A DNA stretch of 64,000 bases from Sphingomonadaceae bacterium (lineage in GTDB: Bacteria > Pseudomonadota > Alphaproteobacteria > Sphingomonadales > Sphingomonadaceae): positions 151,683-215,682 of the forward strand of contig JAFAZF010000051.1 in NCBI GenBank assembly GCA_019239915.1. The letters are read 5' to 3'. The translations under genes and the position numbers were made by a program. Position 1 is the first letter of the stretch; every line of letters starts with the position of its first letter. Below, in pieces: positions 1 through 8,391 of this stretch. The notes below the pieces were generated by a model. The model was given only the letters and a program-made list of their open reading frames with translations, was not told the origin of the DNA and ran no database searches.

Positions 1-526
1 CTGCTACGCGCTGCTCACCTTCTTCGCGCCGAACTATCTCGGCCATCCGGACAACTATATTCCGGCCAACCCGCTTTCGACGCCGGCGCACATCGTGCCC
101 GAATGGTACTTCCTGCCCTTCTACGCGATCCTGAAGTCGTTCACCTTCAACTTCCTGTGGATCCCGGCGAAGCTGTGGGGCGTGATGGCCATGTTCGGCT
201 CGATCCTGCTGCTGTTCTTCCTGCCCTGGATCGACGGCTCGCCGGTGCGCTCGGCCAACTACCGGCCGCTCTACCAGAAGTTCTTCTGGATCCTGCTCGT
301 CGACGTGCTGATCCTCGGCTATCTCGGCCAGGCGGAGGTGACGCCGATGGTGGTGCTCGCCAGCCAGATCTGCGCCATCTATTACTTCTCGCATTTCCTC
401 ATCATCCTGCCGATCGTGTCGCGGATCGAGCGGCCGCTGCCGCTGCCGAATTCGATCACCGAATCCGTCCTCCACGGCGAAGCCGCGGAAGCCGCACCGA
501 TCGGCCTTGCGGCCGCGAGCCACTAG
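1..526 (+). CDS. petB: Cytochrome b of the bc1 complex, 3' part (5' end outside window)
   Basis: This is the membrane quinol-oxidising subunit of respiratory complex III. The reading frame is open from the first base (frame 2) with no start in the window, so only the C-terminal portion is present. It carries the Qo-site PEWY motif in a stretch reading [14 protein letters not shown], followed by hydrophobic segments typical of the last cytochrome b helices. The stop (524-526) is followed within 15 bases by the cytochrome c1 start, with AGGAGA at 525-530 as its ribosome-binding site, so the two are co-transcribed. The Rieske gene presumably lies upstream of the window. Confidence 0.97.
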   Translation, partial: CYALLTFFAPNYLGHPDNYIPANPLSTPAHIVPEWYFLPFYAILKSFTFNFLWIPAKLWGVMAMFGSILLLFFLPWIDGSPVRSANYRPLYQKFFWILLVDVLILGYLGQAEVTPMVVLASQICAIYYFSHFLIILPIVSRIERPLPLPNSITESVLHGEAAEAAPIGLAAASH

Positions 527-541
527 GAGAGCCCGACTACC

Positions 542-1369
542 ATGCTCGCCCGCATCTTCGCCCCGATCGTCGTCGGCCTCGGCTTCGTCACGGCGCTTGT
601 CTTCGCGATCCTGTTCACGCCGCACGACGCCGCGCAGCCGAACGTCGTCGAGGAATTCCACAAGGATCCGAAGGCGATCCACTACGCCTCCGACGGTCCG
701 CTCGGTAAGTTCGACCGCCAGCAGCTGCAGCGCGGCTTCCAGGTCTATCAGGAAGTCTGCTCGGCCTGCCACTCGATCCGGCTCGTGCACTTCCGCGATC
801 TCGAGGAGATCGGCTTCACGAAGCCGGAGGTGAAGGCGATCGCCAAGCAGTACAAGATCGAGCAGCCCTCGATCAATCCGGACACCGGCGAGGCGACGAC
901 GCGCAAGAACCTGCCGTCCGATCCGATCCCGTGGAACTTCGCCAACGAGATTGCCGCGCGCGCCGCGAACAACAACGCGCTGCCGCCCGATCTCTCGCTG
1001 ATGGTGAAGGCTCGCGAGGGCGGGGCGCCCTACATCTATTCGCTGCTCACGGGCTTCGCTCCGGTTCCGGCGAACCTGCCCGCGTCCAACCGCCCGGCGC
1101 CGAACCTCCACTACAATCCCTATTTCGCGAACCTCAACATCGCGATGCCGCCGCCGCTCACCGCCGACGGCCAGGTGGAATATTCGGACGGCACCAAGGC
1201 GACCGTCGATCAGATGGCCCGCGACGTCTCGGCCTTCCTGATCTGGACCGCGGAGCCCAAGCTCGAGGCGCGGCACCGGGCGGGCATCGGCGTGGTGATC
1301 TTCCTGCTGATTGCGACCGTCCTCGCGTACATGTCGTACCGCAACATCTGGGCCGGCAAGAAGCATTGA
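542..1369 (+). CDS. petC: Cytochrome c1 of the bc1 complex
   Basis: This 275-residue protein is the membrane-anchored c-type cytochrome that passes electrons from the Rieske protein to soluble cytochrome c. An N-terminal hydrophobic segment (about residues 4-25) serves as signal. The haem site CSACH is at residues 73-77, and a C-terminal membrane helix (about 248-267) ends in a basic tail, the standard c1 layout. Length is normal for alphaproteobacterial c1. It directly follows cytochrome b, and a strong GC hairpin follows the stop. Confidence 0.97.
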   Translation: MLARIFAPIVVGLGFVTALVFAILFTPHDAAQPNVVEEFHKDPKAIHYASDGPLGKFDRQQLQRGFQVYQEVCSACHSIRLVHFRDLEEIGFTKPEVKAIAKQYKIEQPSINPDTGEATTRKNLPSDPIPWNFANEIAARAANNNALPPDLSLMVKAREGGAPYIYSLLTGFAPVPANLPASNRPAPNLHYNPYFANLNIAMPPPLTADGQVEYSDGTKATVDQMARDVSAFLIWTAEPKLEARHRAGIGVVIFLLIATVLAYMSYRNIWAGKKH

Positions 1370-1372
1370 TCG

Positions 1373-1402
1373 GGCGGGGAGGACGGCCCTCGTCCTCCCG
1401 CC
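1373..1402 (+). terminator. GC-rich hairpin after the bc1 genes
   Basis: Arms at 1373-1385 and 1391-1402 pair over 12 bases, with one bulged G and a 5-base loop, directly after the cytochrome c1 stop. No T-run follows, so it is a terminator-like or mRNA-stabilising hairpin rather than a textbook intrinsic terminator. Confidence 0.5.
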
Positions 1403-1410
1403 TATGTCGT

Positions 1411-1483
1411 CACCCCGGCACAGGCCGGGGTCCAGAGTCTCGGGCGATCCGCCTGCTTCTGGACCCCGGTCTGTGCCGGGGTG
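1411..1483. repeat. Palindromic intergenic repeat, CACCCCGGC family
   Basis: Two inverted arms (1411-1434 and 1460-1483) match at 23 of 24 positions. The arms read CACCCCGGCACAGGCCGGGG and its complement, with about 25 bases between. It lies between the cytochrome c1 and apt genes and is one of several repeat families in the window. Confidence 0.8.
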
Positions 1484-1508
1484 GCGTGTTTCAGGAAGGG
1501 CGAAGACT

Positions 1509-2042
<534 letters not shown>

Positions 2043-2094
2043 GCCCCATGAGGGCGTCTCAATTCCTGCGCCGCTTAACATTTAAATTCGGATG

Positions 2095-2179
2095 CCGTTC
2101 GCCCTGAGCCTGTCGAAGGGCTGTTCTTTTCCGCACGAAGCAGAAAAAGACAGTGCTTCGACGAGCTCAGCACGAACGG
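2095..2179. repeat. Palindromic intergenic repeat, CCGTTCG...CGAACGG family
   Basis: Inverted arms at 2095-2123 and 2151-2179 begin CCGTTCGCCCTGAGCCTGTC and end in the complementary CAGCACGAACGG. The same family recurs at about 4257, 5841, 51440 and 57111. It lies between the convergent apt and MaoC-like genes, where it could act as a bidirectional terminator. Confidence 0.8.
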
Positions 2180-2197
2180 TTTTCCCGCGACTTCGTG

Positions 2198-2656
2198 CTA
2201 AACCACCCGCCGCCGGATCAACTCGGTCGCGACGAAGGTCATCACGCGCTCGCCATGCTGGTTGTGGAGCGTCGAGCGGCTCCGCATCGTGCCGCGGTCG
2301 GGCTTGCTGCGCGATGGCGTCACCTCCAGCACTTCCCATTCGAGACTGAGCGTGTCGCCGGCATAGACCGGCTTCAGCCAGCGCAGCTCGTCGACTCCCG
2401 CGCCGGCGAGCACCGGCGTGAGGTCGCCGCGGGCACGGCGATGCTCGACGAGCAAGCGCATGGCGATCCCGGCCGATTGCCAGCCGCTCGCCGCCAGCCT
2501 GCCGAACAGCGGGTTCGCCGCGGCGGCCGCGTCGTCGAGATGGAAATCCTGCGGATCGTAGAGCCGCGCGAACGCGAAGATCGCCTCGCGTTCGACCGGG
2601 AAAGCGCCAAACCGCTCCACCAAGCCCGGCTCGTAGTCGTCCAGCCAGCGGGTCAC
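2198..2656 (-). CDS. MaoC-family (R)-hydratase-like protein
   Basis: This 152-residue hot-dog-fold protein belongs to the MaoC dehydratase family, which hydrates enoyl-CoA thioesters. The diagnostic segment is ARLYDPQDFHLDDAAA (about residues 30-45), containing the Asp and His of the hydratase motif. The C-terminal half resembles the usual family ending. The start is GTG. It begins 4 bases after the ychF stop, so the two form an operon. The exact substrate cannot be read from sequence. Confidence 0.85.
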   Translation of the reverse strand: MTRWLDDYEPGLVERFGAFPVEREAIFAFARLYDPQDFHLDDAAAAANPLFGRLAASGWQSAGIAMRLLVEHRRARGDLTPVLAGAGVDELRWLKPVYAGDTLSLEWEVLEVTPSRSKPDRGTMRSRSTLHNQHGERVMTFVATELIRRRVV

Positions 2657-2660
2657 CGCG

Positions 2661-3758
2661 TCATACGTTGAAGCGGAACAGCATCACATCGCCATCCTTG
2701 ACGACATAATCCTTGCCTTCCGAGCGCAGCTTGCCGGCCTCGCGCGCGCCTGCCTCGCCGTTGAACTGGACATAGTCGTCATAGGCGATCGTCTCGGCGC
2801 GGATGAAGCCGCGCTCGAAATCGGAGTGGATCGCGCCCGCGGCCTGCGGCGCCTTCGAGCCGACCGGGATCGTCCAGGCGCGCGACTCCTTCGGGCCGGC
2901 GGTGAAGAAGGTGAGCAGGTCGAGCAGCGCATAACCGGCGCGGATCACGCGGGCGAGGCCGGTCTCCTCGAGCCCGAGGTCGCTCAGGAAGGCGGGGCGA
3001 TCCGCGGCGTCCATCGTCGCGATCTCGGCCTCGATCGCCGCCGAGATCACCACCGCCTGCGCACCTTCCGCCTGCGCCTTCGCGAACACGCGGGCGGAGT
3101 GGGCGTTGCCCTCGGCAGCATTCTCTTCCTCGACGTTGCAGACGTAGAGTACCGGCTTGGCGGTGAGCAGCTGCGCCTGCGCGAAGTGGCGCGCCTCGTC
3201 CTCGTCCCTCGGTTCGGTCAATCGCGCGGGCTTGCCGTCGCGCAGCAGCGCGAGCGCTGCCCCGAGCACGCTCGCCGCGCTCTTGGCTTCCTTGTCGCCC
3301 TGCTGCCCCTTCTTCTGGAGATTGGGGACGCGCTTCTCGAGGCTCTCGAGATCGGCGAGCATCAGCTCAGTCTCAACCGTCTCGGCGTCGGCGATCGGAT
3401 CGACCTTGCCCTCGACATGCGTCACCTCGCCCTCGAAGCAGCGCAGCACGTGGATGATCGCATCGACCTCGCGGATATTGCCGAGGAACTGGTTGCCCAG
3501 CCCTTCGCCCGTGGAAGCGCCGCGCACGAGGCCGGCGATGTCGACGAATCCGAGCTGTGTCTCGACGACCTTGGCCGAGTGAGCGATGTCGGCGAGCTTC
3601 GAGAGGCGCGGATCGGGCACCGCGACCTGGCCGACATTGGGCTCGATCGTGCAGAACGGATAGTTGGCCGCCTGCGCCGCGGCGGTCTCGGTCAAGGCAT
3701 TGAAGAGCGTCGATTTGCCGACGTTGGGCAGGCCGACGATGCCGCAGCGGAAACCCAT
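2661..3758 (-). CDS. ychF: Redox-regulated ATPase/GTPase YchF (Obg family)
   Basis: This 365-residue universal P-loop protein binds the ribosome and prefers ATP over GTP. The start is set at the ATG of MGFRCGIVGLPNVGKS (3758), which gives the usual length of about 363; the longer open frame upstream adds 40 atypical residues. The Walker A motif is GLPNVGKST at the N-terminus. A TGS domain is at the C-terminus, ending DYVVKDGDVMLFRFNV. The MaoC-like gene follows 4 bases after its stop. Confidence 0.97.
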   Translation of the reverse strand: MGFRCGIVGLPNVGKSTLFNALTETAAAQAANYPFCTIEPNVGQVAVPDPRLSKLADIAHSAKVVETQLGFVDIAGLVRGASTGEGLGNQFLGNIREVDAIIHVLRCFEGEVTHVEGKVDPIADAETVETELMLADLESLEKRVPNLQKKGQQGDKEAKSAASVLGAALALLRDGKPARLTEPRDEDEARHFAQAQLLTAKPVLYVCNVEEENAAEGNAHSARVFAKAQAEGAQAVVISAAIEAEIATMDAADRPAFLSDLGLEETGLARVIRAGYALLDLLTFFTAGPKESRAWTIPVGSKAPQAAGAIHSDFERGFIRAETIAYDDYVQFNGEAGAREAGKLRSEGKDYVVKDGDVMLFRFNV

Positions 3759-3889
3759 GATGCGCTTTCTATGAGGAAGGTTCGCGCCGCTCCTTAGGCA
3801 AAGGGCGGGGGCGGGGAAAGGGCGCGAGGAACGCGCCGCGCGACGCTTCGTTGATCTGGGTGAAACCGATGACGGCAAAGGAGGCCGAC

Positions 3890-4105
3890 ATGGCCACGAT
3901 CGATCCCAAGGCTGAGGATAAGGCGAAGCTCGCCGAGGAAACCGAGATCGCCGAGGAAGAAGAGTATCTCATCCGCAAGAAGGCGCGCGCCAACGCCGTA
4001 GACGATGGCGATGCGGCGCATGGCGGCGGCATGGGCGCCACGGGCTCGGCGCCCGATTTCGGCCGGCCGAAGAATTTTTCCGGCGTTGACGACCAGGGGC
4101 TTTGA
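3890..4105 (+). CDS. Small conserved-looking hypothetical protein
   Basis: This 71-residue charged protein has no recognisable family. The N-terminal half is an acidic, probably helical stretch (residues 5-35, rich in E, K and A); the C-terminal half is glycine-rich. ATG at 3890 is chosen because a perfect AAAGGAGG (3877-3884) lies 5 bases upstream. An ATG at 3869 and a TTG at 3851 are in frame but lack that spacing. It is divergent from ychF. No membrane segment or signal is seen. Confidence 0.7.
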   Translation: MATIDPKAEDKAKLAEETEIAEEEEYLIRKKARANAVDDGDAAHGGGMGATGSAPDFGRPKNFSGVDDQGL

Positions 4106-4181
4106 ATTCGCGAACGGCGGCTAGAACGCTATTCGATCAGCCTGAATCTCCTCAGCCGTCCGGGCTGAGCACGCGCTGTGG

Positions 4182-4340
4182 CTGCCCTTCGACTTCGCTC
4201 AGGGCGAACGGGGGAAATGGTGGATTAGTAAGCTCGAAAAATGCTCTAAAGATCGCCGTTTGTGCTGAGCTTGTCGAAGCATTGTCCTTCTTCTCCCCAC
4301 GAAGAAAGAACAACGCTTCGACTAGGCTCCGGGCGACGGG
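4182..4340. repeat. One half-element and one full CCGTTCG-family palindromic repeat
   Basis: The stretch 4182-4213 is a single arm of the family (CCCTTCGACTTCGCTCAGGG then CGAACGG). The stretch 4257-4340 is a degenerate inverted pair, with arms ending in TTGTCGAAGC and GCTTCGACTAGG. Together they fill most of the gap between the small hypothetical gene and pth. Confidence 0.65.
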
Positions 4341-4359
4341 CGGATGATGATGCCTCCGC

Positions 4360-4929
4360 TCAATCCTGCAACCGCAGTGCCACCTCGTTCATAAAGCGGG
4401 CATCGTCGCCGGCGGCGAGCCAGGGCGCTTCAGCCGCGATCGCGCCGAGCATGCCGGCGAGCGGGTCCATCTCGCTCTTGGAATAGTTGCCGAGCACGTG
4501 ACCGGTGACGCGGTCCTTGTGGCCGGGGTGGCCAATGCCGATGCGCACGCGCCGGAACGCGTTGCCGATGTGCGGTTCGGTCGAGCGCAGGCCGTTATGG
4601 CCGGCGGTGCCGCCGCCGACCTTCACCTTGACCTTGAACGGGGCGAGATCGAGCTCGTCGTGAAAAAGCGTGACGTCGCCGACGTCGAGCTTGTGGAAGC
4701 GCGCCGCCTCGCCGACGGATCTGCCACTCTCGTTCATGAACGTCGCGGGCTTGAGCAGCAGGATGCGCTCGCTGCCGATCCGGCCTTGAGCGACCCAGCC
4801 CTGGAAGCCTTTCTTCCACGCGTCGAAGCGGTGAACCTCGGCGATCGCGTCGACGGCCATGAAGCCGACATTGTGCCGGTTGAGCGCGTGTTGCGCCCCC
4901 GGATTGCCGAGGCCGACCCAGAGCTGCAC
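4360..4929 (-). CDS. pth: Peptidyl-tRNA hydrolase
   Basis: This 189-residue enzyme releases tRNA from prematurely dissociated peptidyl-tRNA. The start is placed at GTG 4929, giving the usual opening MQLWVGLGNPG with GGGAG just upstream. An ATG 7 codons earlier (4950) is the alternative. Catalytic residues are present: N9 in GLGNPG, H19 in RHNVGFM, N66 in FMNESG and D91 in FHDELD. It lies downstream of rplY on the same strand, a common pairing, with a palindromic repeat between. Confidence 0.96.
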   Translation of the reverse strand: MQLWVGLGNPGAQHALNRHNVGFMAVDAIAEVHRFDAWKKGFQGWVAQGRIGSERILLLKPATFMNESGRSVGEAARFHKLDVGDVTLFHDELDLAPFKVKVKVGGGTAGHNGLRSTEPHIGNAFRRVRIGIGHPGHKDRVTGHVLGNYSKSEMDPLAGMLGAIAAEAPWLAAGDDARFMNEVALRLQD

Positions 4930-4951
4930 TTCGGCTCCCGCTCCTCTCATT

Positions 4952-5076
4952 CCCTCTCTCGCCTTTGCGGGAGAGGGTTAGGGTGAGGGTCTTTCTGCCT
5001 CGGGCTGATTCAGCCGCGACGCGTCGTTTCAAACGAACAAGACCCTCACCCGACCCTCTCCCGCCAGCGGGAGAGG
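4952..5076. repeat. Palindromic repeat, CCCTCTCCCGC/GAGGGTGAGGGT family
   Basis: Outer inverted arms at about 4967-4993 and 5039-5064 share GAGAGGG and GGTGAGGGTCTT with their complements. Each side also folds on itself (4952-4977 and 5053-5076), so it is a double hairpin between rplY and pth. Two related elements sit inside glyS. Confidence 0.8.
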
Positions 5077-5105
5077 GAGGAGAAAGGGCTGCGACGAAGT
5101 CGGGA

Positions 5106-5732
5106 CTAAGCCCCTTCGCCCTCGCCGACGACCTCGGTCTGGACGTCGCCTTCCTGGCTCTTGAGCGCGGACGGCGCGACGATCGTCGCCAGCGTCTCGT
5201 CTTCCTCGTGGGAGACGGCTTTGGCGCCCGCCGGCAGCGTGATCTGCGAAAGATGGAGCGAGGCGCCGACCTCGAGCCCCTTCAGCGAGACGGTGATCTC
5301 GCTCGGGATGTTCGCGGCATCGACGACCAGTTCGAGCTCGTGATGGATGATCGAGAGCACGCCGCCGCGCTTGATGCCGGGGCTCTCCTCCTCGTCCGCG
5401 AACACGATCGGCACGTTGACGTGAACGCTGGCATGCTCATCGATGCGCAGGAAGTCGACATGCAGCGGGCGGTCGGTGACCGGGTGGAACTGGACGTCCT
5501 TCGGCAGCGTCCGGGTCGCCTCGCCGGCGCCCTCGATCATCACCACCGTGTTCATGAAGTGGCCGGTGCCCAGCATCTTGACGAGCTCGCGCTCGTTGAC
5601 GCTGATCGCCAGCGGCTCCTTCTTCTCGCCGTAGATCACGGCGGGGACGCGGCCCTCGCGGCGCAGATAACGGGAGGCTCCCTTGCCAGCCCGCTCGCGC
5701 GCCTCGGCCGACAGCGTCAGCACATCGCTCAT
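5106..5732 (-). CDS. rplY: 50S ribosomal protein L25/general stress protein Ctc
   Basis: This 208-residue protein is the long (TL5/Ctc) form of the 5S-rRNA-binding protein L25. The N-terminal L25 domain is about residues 1-95, including [20 protein letters not shown]-terminal beta domain reaches about residue 185, followed by an acidic tail. GGAG precedes the ATG. It is transcribed towards pth, which helps recycle stalled peptidyl-tRNA. Confidence 0.96.
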   Translation of the reverse strand: MSDVLTLSAEARERAGKGASRYLRREGRVPAVIYGEKKEPLAISVNERELVKMLGTGHFMNTVVMIEGAGEATRTLPKDVQFHPVTDRPLHVDFLRIDEHASVHVNVPIVFADEEESPGIKRGGVLSIIHHELELVVDAANIPSEITVSLKGLEVGASLHLSQITLPAGAKAVSHEEDETLATIVAPSALKSQEGDVQTEVVGEGEGA

Positions 5733-5840
5733 CGCATGTCTCCAGTTCGCATGAGTTCAAGAACCGGCCGAGCCTCCAGGGATGACCCCGGCCGGAAGCG
5801 GGCGCGCATAGGGGAAGAGGCGACATTTGCCAAGCAAAAC

Positions 5841-5925
5841 CCGTTCGTGCCGAGCGTAGTCGAAGCACGTGCAGCATTGAGGTGCCGCTTGTGACACGTA
5901 ATTCGGCTGCGCTCAGGACGAACGG
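5841..5925. repeat. CCGTTCG-family palindromic repeat (degenerate)
   Basis: Arms 5841-5872 and 5901-5925 begin CCGTTCGTGCCGAGC and end GCTCAGGACGAACGG. The internal match is imperfect. It lies between rplY and the TraB/GumN gene. Confidence 0.65.
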
Positions 5926-5946
5926 ATGCCGCTTTTTACGGAAGCG

Positions 5947-6843
5947 TCACTCCACCCGATCGACCCTGAAGCCCTTCGCCTCGAGCAGGTGGACCACCGA
6001 TCCCGGTCCCGCAAGGTGGCCAGCGCCGACTGCGACGAGCGTGGCGCCCGGTTGACCGAGCCGCTTGGCGATCGCGTCCGCCCAGGCCGCATTGCGGCGG
6101 GTGAGCAGCGCGTCGCGCAGCGCCGGCGAGGCCTTGAAATCCTTGTCGAAGCTCGCGCTGATCGCGGCCTCGTCGCCCTTGCTCCACGCCGCCAGCATCG
6201 CCGCGAACTCGCGCTTGTCGTCGGCCGGATCCTCGAGCACGCTCTGCAGGAACTCGACCTGCTGCGCTTCCGGCAGATCGTGGAGGATGTCGAGCTGCTG
6301 CTCGGCGGTCTCGAGCGTGGCGATCGGCTTGCGCGCGGCGTTGAACTGCGCCTTCAGCACCTCCTCGACGCCGTTCGCGGCGCTGACGCCGAGATCGCCC
6401 ATCGAGACGCCGAACAGCATGAACGCCGCGGCCCAGGTCGCCATCCCGTTGAACGTCGTCGCCGGCGCGCCGGCCTTGGCCTCGAGCGCGGCGAGCGCAG
6501 GGCGATAGAAGGGCGCGACGCGTTCGGCGAGCGGCGGCAGCGTCTGCGTCGGTGCGGCGAGCTTGGCGAAGGTCGCCGCCGCGGCGGCCGGATCACCGTC
6601 GATCTTCGCCTCGATGACGAGTTCGCGTGCGGCGGCGAAGCTGCGGTCGAGCTTGGGATTGCGCCACCGAAAGCCGGCGGGAAGCGCGTGGATCGTTCCG
6701 AACAGCCACACGGTCGCGCCGCCCTTGCGCACCACCCACAGGGCCGGATGCGCCGCCGGGCGAGGCGCGGGCGGCTTCGCCGAGAGCGGCGCGGCGAAGA
6801 GAAGCAACGCCGACAGCGCGGCGCGGAGGCGAGGCAAAGGCAT
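5947..6843 (-). CDS. TraB/GumN family protein, exported
   Basis: This 298-residue protein starts with a signal peptide (about residues 1-22, cleavage near SAKPP). The family's hallmark GTIHALP motif is near residue 49, followed by ELVIEAKID. A late VAVGAGHLAGPGSVVHLLEAKGF block is the other conserved TraB/GumN signature. The family has an EreA/ChaN-like fold with suspected metalloprotease-like activity, but its substrate is unknown. It is a monocistronic gene flanked by two repeats. Confidence 0.85.
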   Translation of the reverse strand: MPLPRLRAALSALLLFAAPLSAKPPAPRPAAHPALWVVRKGGATVWLFGTIHALPAGFRWRNPKLDRSFAAARELVIEAKIDGDPAAAAATFAKLAAPTQTLPPLAERVAPFYRPALAALEAKAGAPATTFNGMATWAAAFMLFGVSMGDLGVSAANGVEEVLKAQFNAARKPIATLETAEQQLDILHDLPEAQQVEFLQSVLEDPADDKREFAAMLAAWSKGDEAAISASFDKDFKASPALRDALLTRRNAAWADAIAKRLGQPGATLVAVGAGHLAGPGSVVHLLEAKGFRVDRVE

Positions 6844-6890
6844 GGATGCTGTCTAGCCGAGGCAGGCTCAACCGCAATCTCCAACGCGGT

Positions 6891-6988
6891 CCCCCTCCTT
6901 GGAGGGGATGGGGTAGGGGTGGGTTGCGGTCGATCGGAGCACTTCGCTTCTTCTCCACCCACCCCGACCCTCCGTTCCAGGGAGGGGA
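6891..6988. repeat. Palindromic repeat, CCCCTCC...GGGTGGGT family
   Basis: Arms 6891-6926 (CCCCCTCCTTGGAGGGGATG then GGGGTGGGTTG) and 6954-6988 (CCACCCACCCCGACCCTCCG onward) are inverted copies. The family recurs at 42973-43066. It lies between the divergent TraB/GumN and glyQ genes. Confidence 0.8.
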
Positions 6989-7063
6989 GAAGTGCCCCTC
7001 GCTTGACCCCTCGGCCCTGCTGCGCCAGAGCGTCACGCCTCGTCTAACCCGGAGCCTGCCCCC

Positions 7064-7936
7064 TTGAGCGAGCCGCGCCCGCTCAGCTTCCAGAAGCTGA
7101 TCCTGACGCTCCACGATTATTGGAGCGGGCAGGGCTGCGTCATCCTCCAGCCCTACGACATGGAAATGGGCGCGGGCACCTTCCATCCCGCGACGACGCT
7201 GCGCGCGCTCGGCCCCAAGCCGTGGAAGGCGGCCTATGTCCAGCCCTCGCGCCGCCCGACCGACGGCCGCTATGGCGAGAACCCGAACCGGCTCGGCCAT
7301 TATTACCAATATCAGGTGATCCTGAAGCCTTCGCCGGCGGACCTGCAGCAGCTCTATCTCGGCTCGCTCGCCGCGATCGGGATCGACTTCACGAAGCACG
7401 ACATCCGTTTCGTCGAGGACGATTGGGAGAGCCCGACGCTCGGCGCCTGGGGGCTCGGCTGGGAGGTCTGGTGCGACGGCATGGAGGTGACGCAGTTCAC
7501 CTATTTCCAGCAGGTTGGCGGGTTCGACTGCAAGCCGGTCGCGGGGGAGCTCACCTACGGGCTCGAGCGGCTGGCGATGTACATCCAGAACGTCGAGAAC
7601 GTCTACGATCTCGCCTTCAACGACGAGGGCGTAACCTATGGCGACGTCTTCCTCGAGAATGAGAGGGAGTTCTCCGCCTATAATTTCGAGGCGGCGAATA
7701 CCGAGACGCTGTTCGCCCAGTTCCGCATGGCCGCCGACGAGGCCAAGGCGCTGATCGCCCGCGCGCTGCCGCTGCCCGCCTATGACCAGGCGATCAAGGC
7801 GAGCCATATCTTCAACACGCTGCAGGCCCGCGGCGTCATCTCGGTCGCCGAGCGCCAGGCCTATATCGGCCGCGTCCGCGATCTCGCCAAAGGCGCCTGC
7901 GAAGCCTGGATGGCGAAGAACGGATGGCAGGCGTGA
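7064..7936 (+). CDS. glyQ: Glycyl-tRNA synthetase alpha subunit
   Basis: This 290-residue protein is the catalytic alpha chain of the bacterial alpha2beta2 glycyl-tRNA synthetase. It shows canonical segments: [21 protein letters not shown] near the N-terminus, [19 protein letters not shown], and [19 protein letters not shown]. The start codon is TTG (7064), supported by GGAG at 7051-7054 and by homologous length. In most relatives glyS follows directly; here a DUF559 cassette of about 450 bases intervenes. Confidence 0.97.
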   Translation: MSEPRPLSFQKLILTLHDYWSGQGCVILQPYDMEMGAGTFHPATTLRALGPKPWKAAYVQPSRRPTDGRYGENPNRLGHYYQYQVILKPSPADLQQLYLGSLAAIGIDFTKHDIRFVEDDWESPTLGAWGLGWEVWCDGMEVTQFTYFQQVGGFDCKPVAGELTYGLERLAMYIQNVENVYDLAFNDEGVTYGDVFLENEREFSAYNFEAANTETLFAQFRMAADEAKALIARALPLPAYDQAIKASHIFNTLQARGVISVAERQAYIGRVRDLAKGACEAWMAKNGWQA

Positions 7937-7937
7937 T

Positions 7938-7989
7938 CCTCCCCGACACGGGGAGGGGAACCGCCGGCGAAGCCGGTGGTGGAGGGGGA
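7938..7989 (+). repeat. Left inverted repeat bracketing the DUF559 gene
   Basis: It starts immediately after the glyQ stop. It contains the self-complementary CCTCCCCGACACGGGGAGG, then a second small hairpin (GCCGGCGAAGCCGG). An inverted copy lies at 8335-8388. The end of this repeat (GGAGGGGG) may supply the ribosome-binding site for the nuclease gene. Confidence 0.8.
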
Positions 7990-8391
7990 GTGCGGCAGGC
8001 GCGTCGCCCCGAGGTGGCGACTGCCCGCAAACTGCGCCGCATGATGAGTCTGCCGGAAGTCCTGCTGTGGGAGCGGCTGCGCGGCGGTAGCGTCGGCGCC
8101 AAGTTCCGACGGCAGCATCCGATCGGACCCTATGTGGTCGATTTCTACTGTCGCGAGGGTCGCTTGATCGTCGAAGTGGATGGCGAGGTGCATAATCGCG
8201 GCGAGCGAACGACGAGGGACGCAGTGCGCGAAGCTTTTCTCCGGGAGAATGGCTTTCGGTTTTTTCGCACGCCAGCCGCGGACGTGCTTCGCGATCCGGA
8301 TGCGGTGGCACAATCGATCGCGGCGCTTGTTGAGTGCCTCCTCCACCAGCCTGCGGCTGGTCCCCCTCCCCGTGCCGGGGAGGAGCTGTAA
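7990..8391 (+). CDS. DUF559 (Vsr-like fold) endonuclease-domain protein
   Basis: This 133-residue protein has the DUF559 core FRRQHPIGPYVVDFYC....LIVEVDGEVH, a PD-(D/E)XK-like arrangement with D and ExD residues. Such proteins resemble very-short-patch repair nucleases, but their function is largely untested. GTG 7990 is chosen; ATG 7924 overlaps glyQ and would translate the left repeat. The last residues are encoded by the right repeat, and the TAA overlaps the glyS ATG by one base. The bracketing inverted repeats suggest insertion as a unit. Confidence 0.85.
   Translation: MRQARRPEVATARKLRRMMSLPEVLLWERLRGGSVGAKFRRQHPIGPYVVDFYCREGRLIVEVDGEVHNRGERTTRDAVREAFLRENGFRFFRTPAADVLRDPDAVAQSIAALVECLLHQPAAGPPPRAGEEL
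8335..8388 (+). repeat. Right inverted repeat bracketing the DUF559 gene, carrying the glyS ribosome-binding site
   Basis: This is an inverted copy of 7938-7989, with CCTCCACCAG at its left and CCTCCCCGTGCCGGGGAGG at its right. Its GGGGAGGAG segment (about 8376-8384) sits at the correct distance before the glyS ATG at 8391, so the repeat itself seems to provide the Shine-Dalgarno sequence. Confidence 0.8.

Noticed and set aside
7938..8388. DUF559 unit considered as a classical insertion sequence
   Set aside because: There is no transposase, no obvious target-site duplication, and the arms are REP-like hairpins. I report it as a cassette instead.
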